Shown here one piece after another: positions 17,280 through 26,644 of a stretch of 64,000 nucleotides of DNA. Position numbers and translations under genes: made by a program. Position 1 is the stretch's first letter, and the number at the start of each line of letters is the position of its first letter. The DNA lies in contig NZ_BJYA01000017.1 of the NCBI RefSeq assembly GCF_007991275.1, positions 1 through 64,000 on the forward strand. Direction: 5' to 3'. A model generated the notes under the pieces. The model searched no databases and was not told the origin of the DNA. It saw nothing but the letters and a program-made list of their open reading frames with translations. This stretch comes from Alkalibacillus haloalkaliphilus (GTDB lineage Bacteria > Bacillota > Bacilli > Bacillales > Alkalibacillaceae).

Positions 17280-17969
17280 TTACTCCGCTTTCGCACTCAC
17301 TCCGAAGCTCTGATAAGCTTGAATAATCGAATCAAAATCAAGTTCAGTCGTATTATCGACGCGGTATTCAGCATGAGGTAACGCCTCAGCTGTTCCGACA
17401 CCGACAGAAAACATGTCCGCGCTGTTAACGGCTGTTACGCCAGATGGTGCATCTTCGATTCCAATGCACTCAACATAATCGACCCCAAAATGATCGGCTG
17501 CATTCGTAAACGTCTCAGGATCAGGTTTACCTTTCGACACTTGTGCTGCATCAACAATATAGTCGAACTGATCAATCAGCTTAAGTTCCTTTAATACGTG
17601 CGTCGCATTTTTACTCGCCGAACCTAACCCGACTTTAATCCCTTGCTGACGAATCGTTTTCAGCAAATCTGTAATGCCTGGTAAAATATCATCTTCACTA
17701 ATTGTGCCTAATAAGTCGACATAGTGATCATTTTTTTCAGTTGCTAATGCTTCTTTACGCTCAAGTGATAAGTCACTCTGTTTCGGATCGAGCGCTAAAA
17801 TTTTCTCTAGCGACTCCATCCGCCCGACACCTTTTAACTCTTCATTAAATTCGCGGTCAATCGTAATTCCTAAAGAATCCGCTAACCTTTTCCACGCTTG
17901 ATAATGTAATTCAGCTGTATCAGTAATAACACCATCTAAATCAAAAATAAATGCTTTAGGCATGATCAT
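17280..17969 (-). CDS. pgmB: Beta-phosphoglucomutase
   Basis: 229 aa. Converts beta-glucose-1-P to glucose-6-P. HAD-family motifs: nucleophile FDLDGVITDT at the N-terminus, LGSASKN (motif II region), and SKGKPDPETF with the motif III Lys followed by IEDAPSGVTA. The DGVITDTAELHYQAW cap contacts are typical of beta-PGM. It lies directly after the LacI regulator and the GH65/ABC genes, completing an ATP-saving phosphorolysis route. The start is 9 bp after AAAGGA. Confidence 0.93.
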   Translation of the reverse strand: MIMPKAFIFDLDGVITDTAELHYQAWKRLADSLGITIDREFNEELKGVGRMESLEKILALDPKQSDLSLERKEALATEKNDHYVDLLGTISEDDILPGITDLLKTIRQQGIKVGLGSASKNATHVLKELKLIDQFDYIVDAAQVSKGKPDPETFTNAADHFGVDYVECIGIEDAPSGVTAVNSADMFSVGVGTAEALPHAEYRVDNTTELDFDSIIQAYQSFGVSAKAE

Positions 17970-17984
17970 GGTTCATGTTCCTTT

Positions 17985-19010
17985 CTACTGCTGTTTCGTT
18001 AAATCTTTAACACTCTCACGTTCTAACAATTTATAATTTAAGTAAACCTCTGTCTCATCAGCCTCACCATCGACAATTCGGTTCAACAACTGGGCTGCTT
18101 GTCGTCCCATTTCAAAAAAGTCTTGCGCTACAGTCGTAATGCCTGGCGTTGTCATGCCCGCAATCATCGAATCGTCAAAACCAACAACCGACAAGTCCTC
18201 AGGTATAGACAAACCTAGATCTTGCGCTGCACGCATAACACCGTAAGCCATAAGGTCACTAAAACAAACGAACGCGGTTGGCCGATGCGTTTCTAAAAAC
18301 GTTTTAGCTTTCTCATACGCCTCACCATCATCGAAATCCGCATAAAATACTGGCCTATCTTCAAACGTTAAGCCACTTTCAACTAACGCCTCTTCTACTC
18401 CACTTAACCGCTCTTCATTGACATAGGCTTCCTTCGTCCCTGCCATGATTGCGATATCTTTATGACCTTTTTCAACTAAATAGTTCGTCAGCGCTTTAGT
18501 CGCTTCTCGATTTTGAATCGTTACACTGCCAACACACGGTTGAGGATCATCCATTAAAACATCGATTAATACACACGGCACTTCCGTATCGACCATCTCT
18601 TTAAAAAATGGATCGTCTAACCGAATACCTTGCAAAATCGCTCCACCAATATTGCGCTCACGACAAAACTGAACATAACTTTGCTCTTCTTGTTTAAACG
18701 AATCGGTAAAATAAATCGAAAAATCTAAGTTAAGCTGCTGACTACCAAAGTAGATTCCTTTAAATAACTCAAATGAATTGTTATCTTTCTGGTCATTTTC
18801 TTCAAATCCAGAGGAGATCAAGCTAATGGCTGAATTTTTCTTAGATGAAAGCATACGAGCAACGCGATTCGGTGAATACTCCAACTCATTGGCCGTCTCC
18901 AACACCCGCTGTTTCGTCTTCTCGCCGACATCTGGGTAATTGTTAAGCGCTTTAGAAACAACTCCGACTGATACACCGGCTTTTTTTGCTACATCTTTAA
19001 TCGATACCAT
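17985..19010 (-). CDS. LacI-family repressor of the GH65/ABC cluster
   Basis: 341 aa. N-terminal LacI HTH (SIKDVAKKAGVSVGVVSKAL, hinge EYSPNRVARMLSSKK) and a periplasmic-binding-protein-like sensor with PEDLSVVGFDDS. The ATG at 19010 is preferred; a GTG at 19019 overlaps the upstream stop (GTGA) but falls inside the Shine-Dalgarno. It probably senses the transported sugar or a phosphorolysis product. A 10-bp palindrome AAAACGTTTT at 25262-25271, just after the cluster promoter, is a plausible operator. Confidence 0.9.
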   Translation of the reverse strand: MVSIKDVAKKAGVSVGVVSKALNNYPDVGEKTKQRVLETANELEYSPNRVARMLSSKKNSAISLISSGFEENDQKDNNSFELFKGIYFGSQQLNLDFSIYFTDSFKQEEQSYVQFCRERNIGGAILQGIRLDDPFFKEMVDTEVPCVLIDVLMDDPQPCVGSVTIQNREATKALTNYLVEKGHKDIAIMAGTKEAYVNEERLSGVEEALVESGLTFEDRPVFYADFDDGEAYEKAKTFLETHRPTAFVCFSDLMAYGVMRAAQDLGLSIPEDLSVVGFDDSMIAGMTTPGITTVAQDFFEMGRQAAQLLNRIVDGEADETEVYLNYKLLERESVKDLTKQQ

Positions 19011-19015
19011 TAACT

Positions 19016-19708
19016 TCACTTCCTCTTTTCAGCTTTGTTTTTGACACTCTCAGTCCAATGATTAAACATTAATAACGCTAAATATGCGATCCCAACACCA
19101 GAGAAAAACGGCAACAATGCTGTAAATTGAAATATCGCAATATACGATAGTGCACCTGACACGAATAAAATGAACATTGTTAACACCGGGCTACCAACTG
19201 TCGTTAAAGCCGCATACTTGATTAAATCTTTCATCGTCATGTCCATGTGCGCTTCCATACAGAAGAAAATCATTTGAAAAGCGAACAACAGAACGCCTAT
19301 GACAATCATGACAACAACTATTAACTGCGAAACGTCGATTAAAATATATATGTCTATAAACCAAATTATCCATATAACGGTAAACAGTACATTCGTCTTT
19401 ATAAAGCTCTTGTAATGTTTGAATAACGTTCTAAAATAGTGCGATTGTTTATTTTTCTCATCTTGTTCCATCATCCAATGACGAAGTGACATAAACATCG
19501 CTCTTGTCGTCGGGAAAAATATAAAAGTGAAAACGACTATGAACAGGACGTAATGGATAATCGCTAATTTTTGATCACTTAAATACCAAGAATAAATCGC
19601 AAACCACGTCGGAATGTTAAGGAAAAACCAACTGACATTCGTTAACGTTAACCTAGCAACCCAACGTGATAACATGACAATCCAGCCTGATAAACTAAAC
19701 CCGTTCAT
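19016..19708 (-). CDS. YesL-like DUF624 membrane protein
   Basis: 230 aa. About five to six hydrophobic segments (for example LAIIHYVLFIVVFTFIFF, VVVMIVIGVLLFAFQMIFF, VLTMFILFVSGALSYIAIF). The NVSWFFLNIPTW start and the overall topology match DUF624/YesL proteins, which are commonly encoded in ABC sugar-importer operons of Firmicutes. The molecular role is unknown; an accessory of the ABC permease is often assumed. The ATG follows GAGGTGAG, and the stop overlaps the region of the LacI start. Confidence 0.8.
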   Translation of the reverse strand: MNGFSLSGWIVMLSRWVARLTLTNVSWFFLNIPTWFAIYSWYLSDQKLAIIHYVLFIVVFTFIFFPTTRAMFMSLRHWMMEQDEKNKQSHYFRTLFKHYKSFIKTNVLFTVIWIIWFIDIYILIDVSQLIVVVMIVIGVLLFAFQMIFFCMEAHMDMTMKDLIKYAALTTVGSPVLTMFILFVSGALSYIAIFQFTALLPFFSGVGIAYLALLMFNHWTESVKNKAEKRK

Positions 19709-19727
19709 AGTCTCACCTCACTTATTA

Positions 19728-20564
19728 TTACTTCACCGCTCCTTCACCAATTCCTTTAATAATGTGCTTTTGCGCAAACGCATAGAAGATCACAACAGGA
19801 ATAATCGTTAACACAAGACCAGCCATCGCTTGGTTCCACTGTATCGTAAACTCACCGAAGAAATAGAACGTCGCAAGCGGAATTGTACGCAAGCTTTGGT
19901 CGGTTAACACTAATGAAGGAAGTAAATAGTCGTTCCAAATTTGAATAACATTTAAAATAATAACCGTTACCGTAATCGGTTTTAAAATTGGGAAGATAAT
20001 TTTCCAAAACACGGTAAACTTATTCGCTCCATCAATTTCAGCTGATTCTTCTAATGACACTGGAATTGACTTAATAAATCCATGATATAAGAATACAGCT
20101 AAACTCGCGTTAAATCCAACGTGCATGAAAATTAATCCACTACGTGTGTTTAACATCGGTAATCCAGTCGTTGACATAATTTGATCCATAAACTGAATTA
20201 ACGGCATCATAATCGTCTGGAATGGAATTAACATCGTCGCAATAAACGTCATGAAAAGAATTCGGCTTAACGTATTATCTCTACGCACAAGCATCCATGC
20301 TGTCATCGATGATAAAATAACGATGATGACAACTGAGATAATCGTAATGACTAATGAGTTAAAAAACGCTAAGCCAAAATTCATCCGATCCATCGCACGA
20401 ATATAATGTTCGAAAGTTAAGGTTTCCGGTAATGCTAAGACATTTTCGTAAAGCTCAGAACGGCTCTTAAATGAGTTAACGAGCATAATATAAACCGGAG
20501 ACAAAAACACTAAAGCTCCTACGACTAACAATATTTCTTTTAAATACTTCTTAAAGAGACGCAT
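19728..20564 (-). CDS. ABC sugar importer permease, MalG type
   Basis: 278 aa, six transmembrane segments. The cytoplasmic EAA loop (EESAEIDGANKFTVFWKIIF) contacts the ATPase. Its start overlaps the stop of the MalF-type gene (TAATG), indicating coupled translation and a heterodimeric permease. Confidence 0.92.
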   Translation of the reverse strand: MRLFKKYLKEILLVVGALVFLSPVYIMLVNSFKSRSELYENVLALPETLTFEHYIRAMDRMNFGLAFFNSLVITIISVVIIVILSSMTAWMLVRRDNTLSRILFMTFIATMLIPFQTIMMPLIQFMDQIMSTTGLPMLNTRSGLIFMHVGFNASLAVFLYHGFIKSIPVSLEESAEIDGANKFTVFWKIIFPILKPITVTVIILNVIQIWNDYLLPSLVLTDQSLRTIPLATFYFFGEFTIQWNQAMAGLVLTIIPVVIFYAFAQKHIIKGIGEGAVK

Positions 20565-21439
20565 TACATTTCAACCTCTCTCTTCTTCGTCATATAAACT
20601 TGGACTAAAGTAATGGCTGCTATGACGATAAAGAAGATAATCGCCTTCGCCTGTCCGTAACCATAGTTGTTATATCCAAAGATCTCATTATAAATGTGCA
20701 TTGCTAATAACTCCGTTGAATTAGCTGGACCTCCTGCTGTTAAAGACAGGTTGACGTCATAGATCTTGAAACTAAACGATAACGTTAAGAATAAACTGAT
20801 CGTTAATGCTGGCATCAATAATGGCATGACGATATTTTTCAGACGTTGCCAGTAGTTCGCACCGTCAATTTCCGCGGCTTCCATTACTTCACCTGGAATG
20901 CTTTGAATACCAGCGATGTAAATAATCATCATATAACCAGCCATTTGCCACGAAAATACGATGACAAGTGCATACATCGCTAAATCACGGTCAGTTAACC
21001 AGTTACGAAACACTTCTTCATTACCTGTTAAATCTCCAATAATTCTAAAACCATCAGAGAAAATAAACTGCCAAATATAACCTAAAATTAATCCACCAAT
21101 TAAGTTCGGCATGAAGAACATCGTACGCGCGAAGTTCGCAGACTTAAACGCAGACGTTACGAGTAAAGCAAAGCCTAAACCTAATACGTTAACTAACACT
21201 AAGCTTAAAATCGTAAACTCTAGCGTTAACCAAGCCGAGTTAACAAATCGTCCATCATCGATTAACTCAATATAGTTATCTAACCCAACATATACCATTG
21301 GATTAGCTGAAAAACCATCCCATTCAAAGAATGAGTAAAAGATTCCAATAAAGAACGGAATCAACACAACCGTTGCAAAAATGATAAACAACGGTAAAAC
21401 AAACAGCAAATACCATAACTTATTGCGATGTTTACTCAA
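20564..21439 (-). CDS. ABC sugar importer permease, MalF type
   Basis: 291 aa, six transmembrane segments, with EAA loop MEAAEIDGANYWQRLKNIVM. The start is a TTG at 21439 (SKHRNKLWYLLFVLP) preceded by AGAGGGATG. It forms the importer with the MalG-type protein and the lipoprotein receptor encoded upstream. No ATPase is encoded in the cluster. Confidence 0.92.
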   Translation of the reverse strand: MSKHRNKLWYLLFVLPLFIIFATVVLIPFFIGIFYSFFEWDGFSANPMVYVGLDNYIELIDDGRFVNSAWLTLEFTILSLVLVNVLGLGFALLVTSAFKSANFARTMFFMPNLIGGLILGYIWQFIFSDGFRIIGDLTGNEEVFRNWLTDRDLAMYALVIVFSWQMAGYMMIIYIAGIQSIPGEVMEAAEIDGANYWQRLKNIVMPLLMPALTISLFLTLSFSFKIYDVNLSLTAGGPANSTELLAMHIYNEIFGYNNYGYGQAKAIIFFIVIAAITLVQVYMTKKREVEM

Positions 21440-21494
21440 ATTTCATCCCTCTTTTCTAACCTTAACCATGTCACAACCTGTTGTTAAGAAAGGA

Positions 21495-21538
21495 AAAAAT
21501 AACAGGGAACACCGCAAATGGTGACCCTGTTATTTTTT
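21495..21538 (-). terminator. Intercistronic stem-loop after the binding-protein gene
   Basis: A stem of about 15 bp (AATAACAGGG...CACC with GGTG..CCCTGTTATT) is flanked by A-run and T-run, located between the receptor and permease genes. It probably acts as a partial terminator or 3'-end stabiliser, giving excess binding protein over permease, a known arrangement in sugar ABC operons. Confidence 0.75.
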
Positions 21539-21553
21539 TGTCAAAAGATCTTA

Positions 21554-22801
21554 TTACCTAGTTGCACCTTCCCAAACTTCATCTAAACGCTCGATAAATT
21601 CTTCGCCAGACATACTATCATCTAAGAAAAACTCTTCTGTAGCTGGTGCTAAATCGTTTGGCACGATATCAGCTGGGTAGTAGTTGTGCGCCCAAGGAAT
21701 TGTGTCACCACTGTTAGAAGCGTCTAATACTTCTTGTGCTAGTGGGTCTAAACCGTCTGCATCAATGTGTGTGAACCCTGGTACGTGATTGAACTCATCA
21801 ACCATGTACTCTTGTCCAACATCACTATTGTGTAACCACTCTAAGAAATCAATTGCGGCATCAATTTCAGCTTGATCCTTATTTCCGTTAACGCCCCAGT
21901 TACCACCAACGCCAACGATTTGTCTGTCATTGCCGTCTAACGGGAATGGCATTAAACCAACTTCGAAATCTAAGTCATAATCATTTAACATTGAAACAAC
22001 CCAGTTACCTTGGTGAATCATTGCCGTCTCACCATTTACGAAGTCACCAACTTGACGGTCATAGTTCACATCAAGTGGATTAACCGTATGCTCACGAATA
22101 GCTTCCATAAACTGACCGAACTCTTGGAATTCTTCTGTTTCTGACATTGCTACTTCACCGTCATTTAACTGATCAATGAAGCCCATGTAATCGTCTTGTA
22201 ACGAGAACGGATAGTTACTAATGTGACCAATTAAGAAGTAAGCTTCTTGAGAAAGTGTTAAACCGTTAATACCTTCATCTTCAAAGTCTTGTAACGCTTG
22301 AACGAAAGACTCGTAATCTGTAATGTCTTCAGGATCAACTAAGTCTTTGTTGTACACTAATCCGAAACCTTCAATACCATATGGTAAACCAACTAAACGG
22401 TCTTCGTATTCTAATCCCATTTCAGGTGCGATGTCATCAGCTAATGACATGTCGCTTAAATCATATAAATATGAATCTAGCTGATCTGCTACTTGAACGT
22501 TTTGTACTGTCAAAATAGAAGGACCTTGGTTACTGTTTAGACGAACTTGTAATTGTGATAAATAGTCATCACCCGTTGTTCCCCAAACATCAACCTCAAT
22601 ACCTGTTTCTTCTTCATACATTTCTGCTAACTCTTCTAATGGCTCAGAGATTTCTACTTTACTTTGGAAAACAGAGATTTGTTCAACCTCACCATCTTCA
22701 TTTACACCACTTTCAGCATCGTCACCATTGTCACCACCACATGCTGCTAACACTAGCATTGCTGCAACAAAAAGCGTAAAAAATAGCTTGTTCAATTTCA
22801 T
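21554..22801 (-). CDS. ABC sugar-binding lipoprotein
   Basis: 415 aa. Lipobox LVLAACGGDNG at the N-terminus (Cys at about residue 21) implies a membrane-anchored receptor. The MalE-type extracellular solute-binding domain includes LPYGIEGFGLVYNKDL and IHQGNWVVSMLNDYD. The mature protein is highly acidic, consistent with a saline habitat. It sits immediately after the first GH65 gene, so an alpha-glucoside cleaved by GH65 is the likely ligand. Confidence 0.93.
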   Translation of the reverse strand: MKLNKLFFTLFVAAMLVLAACGGDNGDDAESGVNEDGEVEQISVFQSKVEISEPLEELAEMYEEETGIEVDVWGTTGDDYLSQLQVRLNSNQGPSILTVQNVQVADQLDSYLYDLSDMSLADDIAPEMGLEYEDRLVGLPYGIEGFGLVYNKDLVDPEDITDYESFVQALQDFEDEGINGLTLSQEAYFLIGHISNYPFSLQDDYMGFIDQLNDGEVAMSETEEFQEFGQFMEAIREHTVNPLDVNYDRQVGDFVNGETAMIHQGNWVVSMLNDYDLDFEVGLMPFPLDGNDRQIVGVGGNWGVNGNKDQAEIDAAIDFLEWLHNSDVGQEYMVDEFNHVPGFTHIDADGLDPLAQEVLDASNSGDTIPWAHNYYPADIVPNDLAPATEEFFLDDSMSGEEFIERLDEVWEGATR

Positions 22802-22828
22802 AGAATTTTCCTCCCCTATAATAACTTA

Positions 22829-25189
22829 TTAATTATATTGCAAAGCTAAAGGAACAGTGAGAGTGTCTTTTAGCTTCCTAACCTCATTTTGGATCACGAT
22901 TGGTAACTCCGTTTGTGAATCTTTCGAGATCGTACATTGCTCTCTAGTAATCTCAAAGCGCAATTGTTCACCTCGCCAATCGACATTAAACGTTATTGAA
23001 TTCCACTCATTTGGTAGAGTCGGATTAACTGATAAACCATCAGGCGTCAACCTTACACCCGCAAAACCAAATACCGAAATGCTCCAAATACCTGCAATCG
23101 ATGCCGCATGAATACCTTCTTGAGATGACTTCATATTTTGACCGAGGTCAATCTCTGCTGCACGGCGGAACATGCGATAAGCCATGTCCATCTTTTCAAA
23201 ATCACTCGCCACAATCGCATGCGTTGAAAGACTTAAAGACGAATCGTGTAACGTGCGCGGTTCATAATAATCAAAATTTGCACGCTTTAACGCCGCATCG
23301 AATTCTACTTCATCTTTCAAGAACGTTTGCTCAAGTAAATAGAGTAATACGAGCACATCCGCTTGCTTCGTCACTTGAAGTCCATTAATTTGTGGCTGAT
23401 TGTAATCTTTATAAATCGTTCTAGGCTGCTCTTGCTTTTTATACTTATCCAAATCAATTTCAGGAAGCGATAAATACGTATCATCTTGCGGAATGACTTG
23501 ATCCTCTTCCCGTGGTGCTGGTAAGAAAACTTTCTCAGCTTTTTCTTTCCAGTTTTCATAGTTTTGTTGTAAGTCTAGCTTTTCATTAAGTGTCGCGAAA
23601 ACGTTTTCGTTTTGTGCACTTAAAAACTCATAATACTTAATGGCTAGCTTCAAATTAAAATAACTCATGTAGTTTGTATAAGCATTGTTATTCACATGCT
23701 CTTTATATTCATCTGGTCCAATCACATTATGAATTTCATATCTCGCCTCAGCTTCATTCCACTCATAACGACTCGCCCAGAAGTTTGCACTATCAAACAC
23801 CATCTCGTAACCGTAATCATTTAGAAATGCTTCATCATTCGTCACGTTGTAATACTGATTAACTGCAAAAGCAATATCAGCCGTAATGTGCTGCTCGATC
23901 AAGCCTGTCCAAATTTTACTTCTTTCACCAGTTACGATATCAATATCACCATAAAGTGGTGTCACTTCCCCATCATCTGGGAACGCCATCTCCCACGGAT
24001 ACATCGCACCTTCATAACCATTCTCTTCAGCCTTCGCTCGTGCACTTTCCAACCCGTAATAACGATAGGTTAATAGAGAGCGCGCTACCTCTGGATTTGA
24101 ATAAGTGAAAAATGGTAGAACGAAAATTTCTGTATCCCAGAACGAATGACCTTTATAACCTTCACCAGATAACCCTTTTGCACCGATCCCCATTCGCGAA
24201 TCATGATCAGGTGTCATAATCGTCATATGATAGATTGAGAATCGAACAGCTAGCTGGTCAAAGTTGTCTTGACTATCAATTTCAATATTGTAGCGGTTCC
24301 ATATTTGATCGAACCATGCTTGACGATGCTCATCTCTTAGCTCGTCATAACTTTTTTGCGTAACTTTTTCTAATGTATCATGTGCTTGTTGCTTAACCGT
24401 TTCTTGATCAGCACCATTCGGTAAAAATTCACGGTCACGACTCGTATAAACAGTCGTAAACTTCTCAAGTGTCACCTTCTCACCTGGCACCAAATTAAAC
24501 TGATAACCAACACCAACTTTACGCCTGTCCATAAGCTTATCAACTGTTGCTTCTTTCGATAAACGATGCTGACTGACTAACGCAATATCAACATTAGACT
24601 GGCGCGTCGTCTGCACATATTCGAGTAGATCATCTCCGTAAATTCTCGGCACACCATTTAAAAAGTGCTGTGCACCTGTGTTCGTCGTTTGACCATTAAT
24701 CGCACTTACTAATTGAACGGATGCACTTTCATTCAGTGCTTCCACTTCGACTTTCATGCCAATTAAGTGACGCTCAGCAAGTGATACGAAACGACGACAA
24801 TGGAATTGAAATGTTTTACCTTTTGGCGACGTCCACTTAAACGAACGCGTTAGCTCAGCTGTTTTCAAATTCAACTTTCTAACGTACTCATCCGTTTCAC
24901 CAATCTCTAAATGGAAACGCTCACCATCGATATAAAAATCTATTTGCGTAACATCTGCTAAATTAGGAAGCTCTGTTACTTCAGTCGGGTCAGCTTGATT
25001 AAACGTCCCATTAACGAACAAGTTTCGTTTCTCACCGAAATACGACTCTTCCATCGCCGAACGAAGCCCCATATAACCATTTCCTAACGCCATAACAGCT
25101 TCGAACTTTCGCAATTGATTCGGCGAAAAGCCACTTTCAGCTACAACCCAATCTTTAAACTCCCCTTGACCAACATCATATCGGATCAT
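22829..25189 (-). CDS. GH65 disaccharide phosphorylase (first copy)
   Basis: 786 aa from the ATG at 25189 (MIRYDVGQGEF), after AAAAGGGAG; an in-frame TTG at 25207 is rejected. GH65 motifs: GYKGHSFWDTEIFVLPFF, the catalytic acid in IGPDEYKEHVNNNAYTNYM, VTKQADVLVLLYLL, LHDSSLSLSTHA, and the C-terminal beta-sandwich PNEWNSITFNVDWRG. It leads the transcript that continues into the ABC importer, LacI and PgmB. It differs clearly from the second copy, so the two probably split different linkages. The substrate is not assignable. Confidence 0.9.
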   Translation of the reverse strand: MIRYDVGQGEFKDWVVAESGFSPNQLRKFEAVMALGNGYMGLRSAMEESYFGEKRNLFVNGTFNQADPTEVTELPNLADVTQIDFYIDGERFHLEIGETDEYVRKLNLKTAELTRSFKWTSPKGKTFQFHCRRFVSLAERHLIGMKVEVEALNESASVQLVSAINGQTTNTGAQHFLNGVPRIYGDDLLEYVQTTRQSNVDIALVSQHRLSKEATVDKLMDRRKVGVGYQFNLVPGEKVTLEKFTTVYTSRDREFLPNGADQETVKQQAHDTLEKVTQKSYDELRDEHRQAWFDQIWNRYNIEIDSQDNFDQLAVRFSIYHMTIMTPDHDSRMGIGAKGLSGEGYKGHSFWDTEIFVLPFFTYSNPEVARSLLTYRYYGLESARAKAEENGYEGAMYPWEMAFPDDGEVTPLYGDIDIVTGERSKIWTGLIEQHITADIAFAVNQYYNVTNDEAFLNDYGYEMVFDSANFWASRYEWNEAEARYEIHNVIGPDEYKEHVNNNAYTNYMSYFNLKLAIKYYEFLSAQNENVFATLNEKLDLQQNYENWKEKAEKVFLPAPREEDQVIPQDDTYLSLPEIDLDKYKKQEQPRTIYKDYNQPQINGLQVTKQADVLVLLYLLEQTFLKDEVEFDAALKRANFDYYEPRTLHDSSLSLSTHAIVASDFEKMDMAYRMFRRAAEIDLGQNMKSSQEGIHAASIAGIWSISVFGFAGVRLTPDGLSVNPTLPNEWNSITFNVDWRGEQLRFEITREQCTISKDSQTELPIVIQNEVRKLKDTLTVPLALQYN

Positions 25190-25261
25190 ATAAAACTCCC
25201 TTTTCAAATCATGTAACCGCTTTCCTAATGAGCGAAAAAATATAGATTGCTAGAATTTACG

Positions 25262-25271
25262 AAAACGTTTT
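25262..25271. promoter_or_regulatory. LacI-type operator downstream of the cluster promoter
   Basis: The perfect palindrome AAAACGTTTT with central CG lies about 50 bp after the predicted transcription start of the GH65/ABC cluster. It is suited to repression by the LacI protein encoded in the same cluster. Confidence 0.5.
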
Positions 25272-25321
25272 AGTAACTTTCAAAAAATTTTTCAAGCACC
25301 CTGTTCGTGCTCGTAAACCAA

Positions 25322-25350
25322 AGTATAAGAGCATTCTATTAAAAAGTCAA
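25322..25350 (-). promoter_or_regulatory. Sigma-A promoter of the GH65/ABC cluster
   Basis: On the minus strand TTGACT (25350-25345), 17-bp spacer, then TATACT (25327-25322). Both hexamers are within one base of consensus. Confidence 0.75.
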
Positions 25351-25358
25351 CAGAAAAT

Positions 25359-25372
25359 GAAAGCGATTTTAT
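25359..25372 (-). promoter_or_regulatory. cre-like site upstream of the cluster promoter
   Basis: TAAAATCGCTTTCA on the minus strand matches the cre consensus TGNAANCGNNNNCA except at position 2. It sits just upstream of the -35 box. CcpA control is inferred. Confidence 0.45.
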
Positions 25373-25400
25373 AGACAAATTTTGGGGAGGTTGAGAGGGC

Positions 25401-25641
25401 CTGATTTATTGGGTGAGTGCTGATAAAATTTTGTGAACGCTGATAAACTGGGTGCGAGCGCTGATAAATTTTCGTGAACGCTGATATTCTCTTGAGCGCC
25501 AAATTACCATCGTGAGCGCCAAATTATTCTTGTGAGTGCCAAATTCATGACCTCGAGCGCCAGAATATCTCCACGAACGCCAAATTAACTCGACCGAACG
25601 CCAGAATAACACCGCGAGCGCCAAATTAACACGACCGAACG
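25401..25641. repeat. Array A5: inverted relative of array A1
   Basis: GCTGATAA units at 25419, 25439, 25460 and 25480 are followed by GCGCCAAATTA/GCGCCAGAATA units at 25498, 25518, 25538, 25559, 25579, 25600, 25620 and 25641. Spacings are 20-21 bp apart from one of 18. This is the reverse complement of the two word types of array A1. It ends in the nucleoside-hydrolase terminator. It lies between that gene and the GH65 promoter. Confidence 0.9.
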
Positions 25642-25642
25642 C

Positions 25643-25675
25643 CAAAAAAATCGCCGAACATCTCTATTCGGCGAT
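25643..25675 (-). terminator. Terminator of the nucleoside hydrolase transcript
   Basis: On the minus strand ATCGCCGAA pairs with TTCGGCGAT, followed by seven T residues that run directly into the first array unit. Confidence 0.85.
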
Positions 25676-25684
25676 CAACTTCAA

Positions 25685-26629
25685 TCACTTATTTGACAAC
25701 ACACTAAAAAACAATTCAACAAACCGCTTTCGATCAACATCATGCAGCACGTGTACATTCGCAGGTTTGTTCATCGTCCGTAAATGATCGACGACGGTTG
25801 CACCGGCTGTTGCATAACCTGCCGTTTCAACTGTGACGTATAAGTCTTCTCCTTCAAACAACGTCGGGTCGATCACATATGCAATGGCGCACAAATCGTG
25901 TAAACGCAATACATCAGCGTGATGCGGTTCTAAAAATGGTGAGGAATCTTGTGCATCCATATAATGTTGCAACATTTCATGAAGTGTTTTCGACAGTTCG
26001 TTTCCTGTTGCTTTTAACAAATCTAAATCCTTTTGAGTTAAGTAAGCTTTGTGCGTCACATCAAGACCACTCTTAACAATAGGAATTCCACTTTGCATAA
26101 CGACTTCAGCCGCTTCTGGGTCAACGTAAATATTAAACTCAGCTTTTGGCGTCACGTTGCCACCACGAACAGCGCCACCCATAATCGAGATTTGCTTAAT
26201 TTTTGGTTTCACTTCCGGGTGCGCCAACAACAACGCCCCAACATTCGTAAGCGGGCCTGTTGCAACGATTGTCACCGGCTCATCCGCCTCTTTCAAAACA
26301 GAAACCATCGCCTCAATCGCTGGACGATCACTTTCCTCTAACATCGGCTCAGGTAGCTCGACACCACCAATACCAGACTCACCGTGAATATGATCGGCAA
26401 TGACTAAGTCGCGTAAAAATGGTTTCTCAGAGCCGCGCGCAATTTCCACGTCTTCTCCTATGTAACTGACAAACCGAAGCGCGTTATCAATCACTTTATC
26501 TTGCGTTTGATTACCTGCGCTCGTCGTAATTAACTTCACATCTGTCTTCTCATGCCTTAGCGCTAACAAAAGCATCATGACATCATCAATACCAGGATCA
26601 CAATCAATAATGACTGGTGTCTTTTCCAT
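25685..26629 (-). CDS. Inosine/uridine-preferring nucleoside hydrolase
   Basis: 314 aa from the ATG at 26629 (MEKTPVIIDCDPG). Calcium-binding motif IIDCDPGIDDVMMLLLAL at the N-terminus, IVATGPLTNVGALLL in the middle, and HADVLRLHDLCAIAY with the catalytic His near the C-terminus: the complete IunH signature. It hydrolyses the N-glycosidic bond of ribonucleosides to base plus ribose. A link to the ribose operon 30 kb away is possible but speculative. The gene upstream is an FAD oxidase 15 bp away. Confidence 0.93.
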   Translation of the reverse strand: MEKTPVIIDCDPGIDDVMMLLLALRHEKTDVKLITTSAGNQTQDKVIDNALRFVSYIGEDVEIARGSEKPFLRDLVIADHIHGESGIGGVELPEPMLEESDRPAIEAMVSVLKEADEPVTIVATGPLTNVGALLLAHPEVKPKIKQISIMGGAVRGGNVTPKAEFNIYVDPEAAEVVMQSGIPIVKSGLDVTHKAYLTQKDLDLLKATGNELSKTLHEMLQHYMDAQDSSPFLEPHHADVLRLHDLCAIAYVIDPTLFEGEDLYVTVETAGYATAGATVVDHLRTMNKPANVHVLHDVDRKRFVELFFSVLSNK

Positions 26630-26644
26630 CACACTCACCTCTTC

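Noticed and set aside
17113-17313. Open frames running through the arrays as repeat proteins
   Set aside because: They arise because 21 bp keeps frame for a few units; there are no ribosome sites, and the mixed 20/21 spacing breaks the frame.
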